Positions 8,047-17,078 of a stretch of 64,000 bases of DNA are shown in pieces; the first letter of the stretch is position 1, and each line of letters starts with the position of its first letter. A program made the translations under genes and the position numbers. Source of the stretch: Faecalicatena fissicatena (GTDB lineage Bacteria; Bacillota; Clostridia; Lachnospirales; Lachnospiraceae); contig LDAQ01000002.1 in assembly GCA_001028025.1 (NCBI GenBank), positions 1 through 64,000 on the forward strand. Reading direction: 5' to 3'. The notes under the pieces were generated by a model, which searched no databases, was not told where the DNA came from, and worked only from the letters and a program-made list of their open reading frames with translations.

Positions 8047-8961
8047 ATAAAGAACAGCGATCAGGCTGGTCACCCCTGCGGTGGCCAGCTTTTCTAATGT
8101 GTAGGGAACAATGGAAAGCGAAGTTTTCTGTATCATACACTGAGTCTGTGCAGCAGCGCAGAAGCCTCCGAAGGAGGTCAGTGCAAGAATCGCCGGATAC
8201 TGTATGGAAAAGGGGAGAGCAGATTTCCCGATCAGTGCGATTCCATTCGTGACTTCCAGTGTCGGCAGAACCGTCTGGATCAGAACTGGCTGCCAGGGGG
8301 CAGACTGAATCAGGGCCAGTATTACAGAAAAGAGAATAATGTATCCGCCTACTTTTGTGATGGTTTCAAAGCTGTCCATAATGCAGGTATCTACAATACG
8401 GAAGTTCCAGTCCGTTTTACCCCGTCCGGTCTTTTTTAATTCAGGAAATGCTTTCTGGCCGTGCAGATACAATCTTCTGAAGACAATGCTCATTAGCATC
8501 GGTGTGCCCAGAAGTATCAGGAGCGATGGCAGAAGATATTCCTCCCGGCCCAGTGTCTTCCAGACAATGAAGTTCAGGATGAAAGCCGGGCTGGTATTGT
8601 TGCAGAATGACAACAGGTACCTCCCCTCGTCTTCGGTAACATAGCCGGTTGTAATCAGGTCGGACGTCACTTTTGCTCCCATAGGGTATCCACAGAGAAA
8701 TCCGACAATAATAGCAAAACTTCCGCTCTCAGAAACTTTGAATATGCGGCACAGGACCCTGCCGAATGCCCTGGATATGTAATGGATACTGTCGGTGTAC
8801 AGCAGGAGATTGGTGATAATAATAAAGGGGAAAAGAGTCGGCAGAATGATCTGAAACCAAAGAAGAAGCCCTTCGCTGGCACCGTTAAACACCGCTTTCG
8901 GAGAGATGAGCATGAGCGCGAAAAGGATCACAATTCCGATTCCGGCCAGATTATGTTTCAT
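8032..8961 (-). CDS. ylbJ: Sporulation integral membrane protein YlbJ-like (nucleoside-recognition/Gate domain)
   Basis: A polytopic membrane protein of 309 residues with about eight hydrophobic segments, starting with an N-terminal helix (residues 5-22). The GFLCGYPMGAKVTSDLI stretch (about 107-123) and the SFCNNTSPAFILN motif (about 138-150) are the Gate-domain signatures of YlbJ and SpoVV-type proteins. YlbJ is needed in B. subtilis for late spore cortex development and is mother-cell expressed. The gene stands alone on the minus strand between two plus-strand units. Its last 15 bases overlap the convergent coiled-coil gene, leaving no room for a separate terminator. Confidence 0.8.
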   Translation of the reverse strand: MKHNLAGIGIVILFALMLISPKAVFNGASEGLLLWFQIILPTLFPFIIITNLLLYTDSIHYISRAFGRVLCRIFKVSESGSFAIIVGFLCGYPMGAKVTSDLITTGYVTEDEGRYLLSFCNNTSPAFILNFIVWKTLGREEYLLPSLLILLGTPMLMSIVFRRLYLHGQKAFPELKKTGRGKTDWNFRIVDTCIMDSFETITKVGGYIILFSVILALIQSAPWQPVLIQTVLPTLEVTNGIALIGKSALPFSIQYPAILALTSFGGFCAAAQTQCMIQKTSLSIVPYTLEKLATAGVTSLIAVLYLQII

Positions 8962-9017
8962 AAGGTGTTCTCCTTACGATGTACTACATAAATGTTATTA
9001 AAGATATATGAAACTGG

Positions 9018-9046
9018 TTGATTTTTTATGCCCCCTGTGACAAAAT
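9018..9046 (+). promoter_or_regulatory. Possible promoter of pepD
   Basis: TTGATT (9018-9023), a 17-bp spacer and CAAAAT (9041-9046) preceded by TGA, resembling an extended -10. It lies in the divergent gap between ylbJ and pepD. Confidence 0.4.
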
Positions 9047-9081
9047 GAAAACAGTAACGATACAGGAAGGGGAATGGAATT

Positions 9082-10524
9082 ATGCCAATTTTAGAAGAAC
9101 TTGAGCCAGTAGAGGTGTTTCACTATTTTGAGGAGCTGAGCCGCATACCTAGAGGGACATTTAACACAAAGGCTGTCAGTGATTATTGCGTGTCATTTGC
9201 AGCGGAGAGAGGGCTGGAGGTTATACAGGACGAACTTAACAATGTCATTATTAAAAAGCCGGGCACCGAGGGGTACGAGGAGAGCGAACCGGTGATTATT
9301 CAGGGACACCTGGATATGGTATGCGAGAAGACGGAGAATTCTGATCATGATTTCACAAAAGATCCGCTGGATCTTTATGTAGAGGACGGTTTTGTAAAGG
9401 CGCGGGACACCACATTGGGGGCAGACGACGGGATTGCTGTGGCTATCGCACTTGCACTGTTAGACAGCAGTGACATACCGCATCCGCCTCTGGAAGCGGT
9501 GTTTACAGTGGATGAGGAAGTTGGAATGGGCGGAGCAGAGGGGATCGATCTCACACCGCTAAAGGGAAAGATGCTTCTGAACCTGGATTCAGAGGATGAA
9601 GATACAATCATTGCAGGCTGTGCAGGAGGATTAAGCTTCCGCCTGAACCTGCCTGTTGGAAGGAAAATGACCGCAGGCAGCTGCCTGGAGGTTACCATAC
9701 ACGGACTCAAAGGCGGACATTCCGGAGTGGAGATCGACCAGCAGCGCGGCAATGCCAACAAGCTGGCGGGACGGCTCCTCAACAGACTGAACCAGAATAT
9801 GGAGATTGCGCTGGCAGACATCCGGGGCGGTGCGAAAGACAATGTCATCACCTCTGTCAGCAAGTTTACCATCGTCGTGCAGGATAGTGTAAAAGCGGAG
9901 ATGATTATTGAGAACATGCTGAACACCTGGAGACTGGAGTTCGGCGCAGATGAGCCGGGTCTGGACATCACGATTTTCAAGACAGAACACACGGAAAAAT
10001 CCGTCCTTTCTGATACAGATAAGAACAAGGTGATTTTCTTTCTGAATAACTGCCAGAACGGAGTGTACGGTTTCAGCCGTTCTCTTCAGGGCCTGGTGGA
10101 GACATCTGACAACCTGGGCGTGGTTATTTCCGAAGAGAGCCGGGTTTCCTTTATACTGCTGATCCGAAGCTCCGTATCCTCCAGGCTGGAGGAACTCAAG
10201 GAGGCTTACATCAGCTGGTCGGAATTTCTGGGGGGAACCTATGAGCTTTCAGGAGCCTATCCCGCATGGATGTATAAAGATGATTCCAAAATCCGCCCAA
10301 TCGTGGCAGAGGTGTTCGAGAAGGTCTATGGAAAGAAACCGGAGATTGCAACCATACACGCAGGACTGGAGTGCGGCCTTCTGTCAGGTAAGAAGCCGGA
10401 GCTGGACTGCGTATCTTTCGGGCCTAAGATGTTTGATATCCACTCGGTCAATGAACGGCTGGATATTGCCTCAACCTGGAGGATGTGGAATATTATCAAA
10501 GAAATATTGAAAGAATGCAAATAG
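9082..10524 (+). CDS. pepD: Beta-Ala-His dipeptidase (aminoacyl-histidine dipeptidase), M20 family
   Basis: A cytosolic metallopeptidase hydrolysing Xaa-His and other dipeptides. At 480 residues it is full length for PepD. Metal ligands of the M20 fold are visible: GHLDMV (residues 75-80), GADDGI (113-118) and the catalytic glutamate pair in DEEVGMGGAEG (144-154). The KGGHSGVEIDQQRGNANKL segment is the lid-domain signature. AGGAAGGGGA precedes ATG 9082. It probably shares a transcript with the M23 gene 58 bases downstream, though their functions need not be linked. Confidence 0.95.
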   Translation: MPILEELEPVEVFHYFEELSRIPRGTFNTKAVSDYCVSFAAERGLEVIQDELNNVIIKKPGTEGYEESEPVIIQGHLDMVCEKTENSDHDFTKDPLDLYVEDGFVKARDTTLGADDGIAVAIALALLDSSDIPHPPLEAVFTVDEEVGMGGAEGIDLTPLKGKMLLNLDSEDEDTIIAGCAGGLSFRLNLPVGRKMTAGSCLEVTIHGLKGGHSGVEIDQQRGNANKLAGRLLNRLNQNMEIALADIRGGAKDNVITSVSKFTIVVQDSVKAEMIIENMLNTWRLEFGADEPGLDITIFKTEHTEKSVLSDTDKNKVIFFLNNCQNGVYGFSRSLQGLVETSDNLGVVISEESRVSFILLIRSSVSSRLEELKEAYISWSEFLGGTYELSGAYPAWMYKDDSKIRPIVAEVFEKVYGKKPEIATIHAGLECGLLSGKKPELDCVSFGPKMFDIHSVNERLDIASTWRMWNIIKEILKECK

Positions 10525-10582
10525 GACATTCTTCTGCACATATATTAAAGAGAATACAGTTTGCAGAGGAACAGCTGAAGCG

Positions 10583-11434
10583 TTGAAAAGAAAGAAAATT
10601 CATAATTATGTCCTTCTGAACCTTCTGATGGCACTGTTTCTGTCGGTCGGTATACATGAGCTTCTCATACAGGGAGGTTTTGCCCGTCTGAATGGAAACA
10701 CGGTTGCGGGAGACGGTTTCAGAAGGCAGTCCCTGAATGAGGAAGTGCTGAATTACATACAGAATACGAAAGACCCGGGAGAGAACCTGGGTCTTTATTG
10801 GTTGGAGACGGATTTTGGGACAGAACCTCTGACGAAAAAGTTGAAGCCGGAATTATTCAAAGATCTGGAGAATAAGTGGGCAGGCCGCCAAGGATGGGAA
10901 GAATATGTCTTACAGTGTAAGGGAATCTGGGATGATGTGAAATACTTTCCGGTGCCGCAGCCTTCGGGAAAAACAGAGGCGGGAGTTTCTTTTGTAGACT
11001 CCTGGATGTATGATCGCAATTACGGTGGGAAGCGGGGACACGAGGGGACAGATATTATGGCGGATAAGAATGAGAGAGGCCTCTATCCGGTTGTCAGTAT
11101 GACGGACGGGGTCGTGCGCCACAAGGGATGGCTGGAGCAGGGCGGCTGGCGCCTGGGCATTGTGGCACCGGGTGGCACTTACTTTTATTATGCACATCTG
11201 GATTCCTACGCGGACATTGAGGAGGGAGATACCGTGCAGGCAGGGGATCTGCTGGGCTATATGGGGGATACCGGATACAGTAAGACGGAAGGCACCACAG
11301 GAAATTTCCCGGTTCATCTGCACGTGGGGATCTATCTGTTCCACAATGAGGAAGAAATCAGCGTCAATCCGTATTGGGTGCTTCGATATCTGGAGGATCA
11401 GAAGATTGGAGTTAGGTTTAGTTTTGCGGATTAA
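10583..11434 (+). CDS. M23 family zinc metallopeptidase, membrane-anchored
   Basis: A predicted exported peptidoglycan hydrolase or LytM-like regulator, 283 residues. An N-terminal signal-anchor (about residues 9-30) follows the KRKK cluster. The LytM domain has the zinc ligands His153 and Asp157 in HEGTDIMA, the YYAHLDS strand and the HLHVGIY motif (His245, His247), so the active site looks intact. The start is TTG at 10583, as there is no ATG at a suitable position; AGAGGA lies about 12 bases upstream. Unlike many M23 proteins it lacks LysM or SH3 repeats, and the stretch between anchor and catalytic domain is short. Confidence 0.85.
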   Translation: MKRKKIHNYVLLNLLMALFLSVGIHELLIQGGFARLNGNTVAGDGFRRQSLNEEVLNYIQNTKDPGENLGLYWLETDFGTEPLTKKLKPELFKDLENKWAGRQGWEEYVLQCKGIWDDVKYFPVPQPSGKTEAGVSFVDSWMYDRNYGGKRGHEGTDIMADKNERGLYPVVSMTDGVVRHKGWLEQGGWRLGIVAPGGTYFYYAHLDSYADIEEGDTVQAGDLLGYMGDTGYSKTEGTTGNFPVHLHVGIYLFHNEEEISVNPYWVLRYLEDQKIGVRFSFAD

Positions 11435-11544
11435 GGGGGACGCTGCGAACAGCGGCAGCGTGTGAATTCGCCTGGTGGAACATAAAAGTTTCAGTAACTG
11501 CCTAATGATCGTATTAATACGCTCTAGTCCTGAGAAGGGATTTA

Positions 11545-11553
11545 TGATATAAT
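11545..11553 (+). promoter_or_regulatory. Extended -10 promoter before the rRNA methyltransferase gene
   Basis: TGATATAAT at 11545-11553, 23 bases before the start codon, with no good -35. It would start the long plus-strand run 11577-19201. Upstream, a GC-rich hairpin (CGCTGC/GGCAGCG near 11440-11460) could weakly terminate the M23 gene. Confidence 0.45.
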
Positions 11554-11576
11554 CATTTCCATGTGGAGGAAATGAT

Positions 11577-12977
11577 ATGAACTTACCGAAAGCATTTGAA
11601 GATAAAATGAAAGCCCTTCTGGGAGACGAGTATGGATCTTACCTGGAGTGCTATGAAGAACCGCGCCACTATGGGCTGCGTGTGAATACGAATAAAATCA
11701 GCGTGGAGGAATTTCTGAAGATTGCGCCCTGGCCCCTTGAACCGATTCCGTGGATTTCCAACGGATTTTATTATGATGGGGAGAATGTACAGCCGGCTAA
11801 ACATCCGTATTATTTTGCGGGACTGTATTATCTCCAGGAACCAAGCGCCATGACGCCTGCCAGCCGCCTGCCGGTGGAGCCGGGAGACCGGGTGCTGGAT
11901 GTCTGCGCAGCGCCGGGGGGGAAGGCTACGGAGCTGGGAGCCAGGCTGCAGGGCGAGGGGGTTTTGATTGCCAACGACATTAGCAATTCCAGGGCAAAGG
12001 GGCTTTTGAAGAACCTGGAGCTGTTTGGTATCGGCAATATGCTGGTGCTGAGCGAGGAGCCCGGAAAACTGATTGAATATTTTTCAGAATATTTTGATAA
12101 AATTCTGATAGACGCTCCCTGCTCGGGTGAAGGGATGTTCCGCAAGGACAAGAAGATGGTGAAGGCCTGGGAGGAACATGGGCCCGAATTCTTTTCCAGG
12201 CTTCAGCGGAGTATTATTACGCAGGCGGCCGCCATGCTGAAGCCTGGCGGAATGCTGTTGTATTCCACCTGTACATTCGATGCCTCGGAGAATGAGCAGA
12301 CGATAGAATACCTTCGCTCTCAGTATCCGGAATTTACGATTTGTCCGATTGAACCCTATGACGGCTTTGTACAGGGCATGCCGGAACTGACTGAAGGCAG
12401 AGATCCCGGGCTTGCAGAAACGGTGCGGATATTTCCGCACAGGATGCAGGGCGAAGGGCATTATCTTGCGTTGCTGAAAAAGGGCTGTGCACCGGAGTTA
12501 CGGGAAGAAAAGAAAAAACAGAAAAGCACCGGTGGAGCGGGGAAAAGTAAGAAGATGCCAGAGGAACTGGCGGAATTTCTGAAAGACACCCAGTGGGATC
12601 TGGATGTTTCCCGGCTGGATATCCACGGGGAACGGATATACTATATGCCGTCCGGGCTTCCCACGATGAGAGGGGTCAGGTTCCTGCGGTCCGGACTTCT
12701 TCTGGGGGAACTGAAGAAAAACCGGTTTGAGCCCAGCCAGGCGCTGGCTATGTGCCTGAAAAAGCAGGAGTATAAAAAGGTGCTGGATTTTCCTCTGTCA
12801 GATGACCGGGTGATTAAGTATCTGAAAGGCGATACGCTGGATGTGGAGGATATGTCGGCAGCGAAAGAGAAGGGCTGGTACCTGATCTGTGTGGACGGCT
12901 ATCCGCTGGGATTCGGCAAGCTGGCGAATCAGACACTGAAGAATAAATACCTGCCGGGCTGGCGGTGGATGTCTTAA
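11577..12977 (+). CDS. RsmF/RsmB-NOL1 family rRNA (cytosine-5-)-methyltransferase
   Basis: SAM-dependent m5C methyltransferase acting on rRNA, 466 residues. The SAM loop is VLDVCAAPGGKATEL (about 103-117). The two-cysteine mechanism is intact: motif IV DAPCSGEG has Cys182 and motif VI YSTCTF has catalytic Cys232. The C-terminal ~150 residues, after a Lys-rich linker (about 305-325), match the PUA-like RsmF C-terminal domain and end in GFGKLANQTLKNKYLPGWRW. This domain layout resembles YebU/RsmF (16S C1407), but the target base is inferred. Start ATG 11577 follows GTGGAGGAAATGAT. The rsuA-like gene begins 12 bases downstream. Confidence 0.88.
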   Translation: MNLPKAFEDKMKALLGDEYGSYLECYEEPRHYGLRVNTNKISVEEFLKIAPWPLEPIPWISNGFYYDGENVQPAKHPYYFAGLYYLQEPSAMTPASRLPVEPGDRVLDVCAAPGGKATELGARLQGEGVLIANDISNSRAKGLLKNLELFGIGNMLVLSEEPGKLIEYFSEYFDKILIDAPCSGEGMFRKDKKMVKAWEEHGPEFFSRLQRSIITQAAAMLKPGGMLLYSTCTFDASENEQTIEYLRSQYPEFTICPIEPYDGFVQGMPELTEGRDPGLAETVRIFPHRMQGEGHYLALLKKGCAPELREEKKKQKSTGGAGKSKKMPEELAEFLKDTQWDLDVSRLDIHGERIYYMPSGLPTMRGVRFLRSGLLLGELKKNRFEPSQALAMCLKKQEYKKVLDFPLSDDRVIKYLKGDTLDVEDMSAAKEKGWYLICVDGYPLGFGKLANQTLKNKYLPGWRWMS

Positions 12978-12989
12978 AAGGAAGTTTTT

Positions 12990-13697
12990 ATGAGATTAAG
13001 ATTAGATAAGTATCTTGCTGACATGGGACTGGGAACCCGCAGTGAAGTGAAAAAGGCGATTATAAAAGGCCTGGTGCAAGTGAACGGAGCAGTTGTAAAA
13101 AAGCCGGAGTGCAAGGTGGACACGGAGGCGGATGAGATCCTGCATCAGGGAGAGCCTGTCGGTTACACCGAATATGAGTATTACATGCTGAATAAGCCTG
13201 CAGGGGTTATTTCTGCCACGGAGGACCGCAAAGAGCGGACCGTCATTGATCTGATTGAAAGCCGCCGAAGAGACGATTTGTTTCCTGTGGGACGCCTGGA
13301 CAAGGATACGGAAGGGCTGCTTTTGATTACGAATGACGGTGCGCTGGCACACAGGCTGCTTTCGCCAAAAAAGCATGTGGACAAGGTTTATTATGCGCGG
13401 ATACAGGGCCGGGTTACAGATGCGGATGCGGATGCATTTGCCCGGGGACTTGATATTGGAGATGAGAAGAGAACGCTGCCTGCAGGCCTGAACATACTGG
13501 ATTCGGGAGAGATATCAGAGATCCGGGTGACCATTCAGGAGGGCCGTTTTCATCAGGTGAAGAGGATGTTCCAGGCAGTGGGGAAAGAAGTGATATATCT
13601 GAAACGGCTGCAGATGGGCGGCCTGAAACTGGATGAGAACCTGTGCACAGGAGCATACAGGGAATTGACAAAGGAAGAGATTGATAAATTATGTTAG
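12990..13697 (+). CDS. RsuA/RluB family pseudouridine synthase
   Basis: Isomerises a specific uridine to pseudouridine in rRNA; 235 residues. The N-terminal S4 RNA-binding domain (about 1-60, MRLRLDKYLADMGLGTRSEV) is followed by the catalytic domain with LNKPAGVISATED and GRLDKDTEGLLLITNDG, catalytic Asp104 in RLDKDTEG. The length and the KHVDKVY and HQVKRMFQAVG segments fit RsuA (16S U516) better than RluB, though the target is inference. It overlaps the HAD gene by 7 bases, indicating translational coupling. Confidence 0.88.
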   Translation: MRLRLDKYLADMGLGTRSEVKKAIIKGLVQVNGAVVKKPECKVDTEADEILHQGEPVGYTEYEYYMLNKPAGVISATEDRKERTVIDLIESRRRDDLFPVGRLDKDTEGLLLITNDGALAHRLLSPKKHVDKVYYARIQGRVTDADADAFARGLDIGDEKRTLPAGLNILDSGEISEIRVTIQEGRFHQVKRMFQAVGKEVIYLKRLQMGGLKLDENLCTGAYRELTKEEIDKLC

Positions 13698-14365
13698 AGA
13701 ATAAAAAAGCGGTTATTTTTGACCTGGACGGCTCTCTGGTAGATTCCATGTGGATCTGGCCGGAGGTGGACGTGCAGTATATGGATAAATATAATCTTAC
13801 GGTCCCTGAAAATTTTCAGAAGGCGATTGAGGGAAAAAGTTATACAGAGACGGCCCAGTACTTTCTGGACACATTTCCTGCGCTTACCTGCACTGTGGAT
13901 GATGTGCGGCGTGAATGGATGGAGATGACGTTCGGTCTGTATACGACAAAGGTACCTTTGAAACCGGGAGCAGGGGAATTTCTGGAACACCTGCGCTCAC
14001 GCGGCATACAGATGGGGATTGCCACGAGCAATGCAAGAGAACTGGTTGATGCCACGCTGAAGGCGCTGCGCATAGAACAGTACTTTTCATCGGTGCGCAC
14101 TTCCTGCGAAGTGTCGGCCGGAAAGCCGGCGCCGGACGTTTATCTGAAGGTGGCTGAGGATCTGTGCGTAAAGCCGGCGTCATGTCTTGTATTCGAAGAT
14201 GTCCCGAAGGGAATTGAGGCGGGGAAGAACGCGGGCATGTCGGTCTGTGCCGTGGATGACAAGTTCTCCAGGCCGGACGAGGCAGAAAAAAAGAAGCTGG
14301 CGGATTATTTTATCCGCGATTATTATGATATTAAGAATCATACCTATGAAATATGTGGAGTATAA
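13691..14365 (+). CDS. HAD family hydrolase, probable sugar-phosphate phosphatase
   Basis: A 224-residue subfamily IA HAD phosphatase. Motif I is FDLDGSLVDS with nucleophile Asp11 and acid-base Asp13; GIATSNAR is motif II; GKPAPDVYLKVAEDL carries the motif III lysine; VFEDVPKGIEAGKNAGM carries the motif IV acids. The helical cap between motifs I and II resembles beta-phosphoglucomutase/pseudouridine-5'-phosphatase-like enzymes. Its position after a pseudouridine synthase makes a nucleotide or pseudouridine phosphate substrate worth considering, but operon position alone proves nothing. The stop abuts the ATG of the next gene. Confidence 0.85.
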   Translation: MLENKKAVIFDLDGSLVDSMWIWPEVDVQYMDKYNLTVPENFQKAIEGKSYTETAQYFLDTFPALTCTVDDVRREWMEMTFGLYTTKVPLKPGAGEFLEHLRSRGIQMGIATSNARELVDATLKALRIEQYFSSVRTSCEVSAGKPAPDVYLKVAEDLCVKPASCLVFEDVPKGIEAGKNAGMSVCAVDDKFSRPDEAEKKKLADYFIRDYYDIKNHTYEICGV

Positions 14366-16273
14366 ATGATGAATCATTTTTTTTTACCGTTATGTAGAAA
14401 AGATATGCAGGAAAGAGGGTGGGACCGGGCGGATTTTGTCTATGTGACCGGAGATGCCTATGTGGACCACCCGTCTTTCGGGCCGGCTATTATAAGCCGG
14501 ATGCTGGAGGCACACGGCTTCCGGGTGGCCTTCATCTCCCAGCCGGACTGGAAGAATCCGGAGAGCATTACTGAATATGGGGAGCCGAGGCTTGGATTTC
14601 TGGTGTCCGCCGGCAATATGGATTCCATGGTCAACCATTATTCTGTTTCAAAAAAGCGGCGCCGCCAGGACGCATATACACCGGGCGGGGAGATGGGGAA
14701 GCGGCCGGATTATGCGGCGGTGGTCTATGGCAACCTGATCCGGCAGACGTACAAACATACTCCTGTCATTCTGGGCGGCATTGAAGCCAGCCTGCGTAGA
14801 CTGGGGCATTATGATTACTGGTCGGACAAAGTGAAACGCTCCGTCCTGCTGGATTCAGGCGCGGATATCATCTCCTATGGGATGGGTGAGCGTTCTGTTC
14901 TGGAAATTGCTGAAGCTCTTGATGCGGGGATCGCTGTGTCGGACCTGACCTATATAGACGGAACGGTGGTCAAGGCAAGAGATCTGGACTCGGTATATGA
15001 TGCGGTCACCCTTCCTTCTTTTCAGGAAATCTCTGAAAAAAAAGAGGCCTATGCCCGGAGTTTTTATACACAGTACCAGAATACAGATCCATTCTCCGGA
15101 AAGCGGCTCATAGAGCCTTACGGTGAGAAGCTGTACATCGTGCAGAATCCCCCTTCAAAGCCGCTTGGTCAGACGGAGATGGATGATATCTATGCTCTTC
15201 CCTATATGAGAACCTGGCATCCCTCCTATGAGAAGGCCGGAGGCGTTCCCGCAATCTCGGAGATTAAATTCAGCCTCACGAGCAGCCGGGGATGTTTTGG
15301 AGGCTGCAATTTCTGTGCACTGACATTCCATCAGGGAAGAATTATACAGGCAAGGAGCCATGAATCCTTGATAAAAGAAGCACAAATTTTGACGGAGCAG
15401 CCCGATTTTAAGGGATATATCCATGATGTGGGCGGACCCACAGCCAACTTCAGGCAGCCTTCCTGCAAAAAGCAGCTTCAGTACGGCGTCTGCAGAGACC
15501 GGCAGTGTCTGTTCCCGCATCCCTGTAAAAACCTGCGGGCAGACCACAGGGATTATGTGGAGCTGCTGAGAAAACTAAGAAATATCCCGAAGGTGAAAAA
15601 GGTGTTTATCCGTTCGGGCATCCGGTTTGATTATCTGCTTGCGGATAAGGATCGGACATTTTTGAGAGAGCTCTGCGAAAATCATGTGAGCGGGCAGCTG
15701 AAAGTCGCTCCGGAACATGTAGCGGATGAAGTACTCGAAAAGATGGGAAAGCCGGAACACAACGTATATGAGGAATTCACCCGGACATTTCGGGATATGA
15801 ATCAGAAGCTTAATAAAAAGCAGTTTCTTGTGCCTTATCTCATGTCCTCCCATCCGGGTTCGGACATGAAGTCGGCGGTAAAGCTGGCCGAGTACTGCCG
15901 GGATCTGGGATATATGCCGGAGCAGGTGCAGGACTTTTATCCCACACCGTCTACCATATCTACCTGTATGTACTATACCGGTCTGGATCCGAGAAGCATG
16001 AAACCGGTCTATGTCCCCAGGAATCCGCACGAGAAAGCACTTCAGCGCGCTTTGATTCAGTACCGCAATCCGGATAACTATGAACTTGTCATGGAAGCAC
16101 TGAAAAAGGCCGGCCGGATGGATCTTGTGGGCTTTGGCGAGAAATGTCTGATCAGGCCGCGGAAGTTTTCGAAAGAAAAATCCTCTGCTAAGGAGAACGG
16201 AAGAAATAAAGCACAGGTTAAGAAGAAAAAAGCAATCAGAAATGTCCATAAGAAGAGAACCCCAAAATCATGA
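14366..16273 (+). CDS. YgiQ family radical SAM protein
   Basis: A conserved radical SAM enzyme of unknown substrate (UPF0313 YgiQ), 635 residues. The order is an N-terminal cobalamin-binding-like Rossmann region (about 20-210, with VILGGIEASLRRLGHYDYWSD-type sequence), then the 4Fe-4S motif CFGGCNFC (Cys310, Cys314, Cys317), a second Cys-rich stretch CKKQLQYGVCRDRQCLFPHP typical of this family, and a Lys-rich disordered C-terminal tail (about 600-635). Two tandem ATGs (14366, 14369) are possible; GGAG lies 5-8 bases upstream. One of three radical SAM genes in the window. Confidence 0.92.
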   Translation: MMNHFFLPLCRKDMQERGWDRADFVYVTGDAYVDHPSFGPAIISRMLEAHGFRVAFISQPDWKNPESITEYGEPRLGFLVSAGNMDSMVNHYSVSKKRRRQDAYTPGGEMGKRPDYAAVVYGNLIRQTYKHTPVILGGIEASLRRLGHYDYWSDKVKRSVLLDSGADIISYGMGERSVLEIAEALDAGIAVSDLTYIDGTVVKARDLDSVYDAVTLPSFQEISEKKEAYARSFYTQYQNTDPFSGKRLIEPYGEKLYIVQNPPSKPLGQTEMDDIYALPYMRTWHPSYEKAGGVPAISEIKFSLTSSRGCFGGCNFCALTFHQGRIIQARSHESLIKEAQILTEQPDFKGYIHDVGGPTANFRQPSCKKQLQYGVCRDRQCLFPHPCKNLRADHRDYVELLRKLRNIPKVKKVFIRSGIRFDYLLADKDRTFLRELCENHVSGQLKVAPEHVADEVLEKMGKPEHNVYEEFTRTFRDMNQKLNKKQFLVPYLMSSHPGSDMKSAVKLAEYCRDLGYMPEQVQDFYPTPSTISTCMYYTGLDPRSMKPVYVPRNPHEKALQRALIQYRNPDNYELVMEALKKAGRMDLVGFGEKCLIRPRKFSKEKSSAKENGRNKAQVKKKKAIRNVHKKRTPKS

Positions 16274-16297
16274 ATGAACAAAAAGAAGGTGTAACGA

Positions 16298-17065
16298 TTG
16301 AGAATAGCAATTGTAAGCGGTGCTTCATCAGGAATGGGACGTGAGTTTGTGAAACAGCTGCCATGGTTCTACCGGCAGCTGGATGAGATCTGGATGATAG
16401 CCCGAAGAAGAGAGCGGCTTCTCTCTCTGTCTGATGAGTGTATGATTCCCTGCAGAATCTTTGCGGGAAGTCTGCTTGAAGACAGTATTTACAGTGATAT
16501 ACAGGAGGAGCTGGAGTCGGAGAAACCGGATGTGCGCATGCTGGTCAATGCCGCCGGTTTTGGAAAGATGGGTACGGTTACTCAGATTGCCGGAAAGGAA
16601 CCGGGATTACAGCCGGAGATGATAGACCTGAACTGCAGGGCGCTTACGCGCCTTACGATTACCTGTCTGCCGTATCTTACCCGGGGCAGCCGAATCGTGA
16701 ATCTGGCATCCGCGGCGGCCTTTTGCCCGCAGCCTTTTTTTGCGGTATATGCGGCAACGAAGTCCTATGTAGTCAGCTTTTCCCGGGGCCTGGGAGCAGA
16801 GCTGGAAAAAGAGGGAATCTATGTGACAGCAGTATGTCCGGGACCGGTAGACACAGAGTTCTTTGATGTGTCCGGTAAATTTCCGAACAAATGGAAAGAC
16901 GCAGTCATGGTGCCGCCGGAGAAGGTTGTGCATCAGGCATTGAAAGATTCCAGAAAGAAAAAGCCGGTTTCAGTCTATGGAATGGCTATGAAAGCAGCAG
17001 ACCTGGGTGCTAAGATTCTGCCCCACAACCTGATAGTAAAAGTAGAGATTATGGCAAAAAACTGA
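16298..17065 (+). CDS. SDR family NAD(P)-dependent oxidoreductase
   Basis: A classical short-chain dehydrogenase of 255 residues. The cofactor loop SGASSGMG (7-14) is the TGxxxGxG motif with Ser for Thr, NAAGFG is the NNAG counterpart, and the catalytic YAATK gives Tyr151 and Lys155, with the serine in VNLASAAAF. The PGPVDTEF stretch completes the fold. The basic residues RRR near 34-36 suggest NADP preference (inference). The start is TTG at 16298, as no ATG fits; AAGAAGGTG stands 8 bases upstream. The substrate cannot be told. Confidence 0.85.
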   Translation: MRIAIVSGASSGMGREFVKQLPWFYRQLDEIWMIARRRERLLSLSDECMIPCRIFAGSLLEDSIYSDIQEELESEKPDVRMLVNAAGFGKMGTVTQIAGKEPGLQPEMIDLNCRALTRLTITCLPYLTRGSRIVNLASAAAFCPQPFFAVYAATKSYVVSFSRGLGAELEKEGIYVTAVCPGPVDTEFFDVSGKFPNKWKDAVMVPPEKVVHQALKDSRKKKPVSVYGMAMKAADLGAKILPHNLIVKVEIMAKN

Positions 17066-17078
17066 GGAGATGTACGAC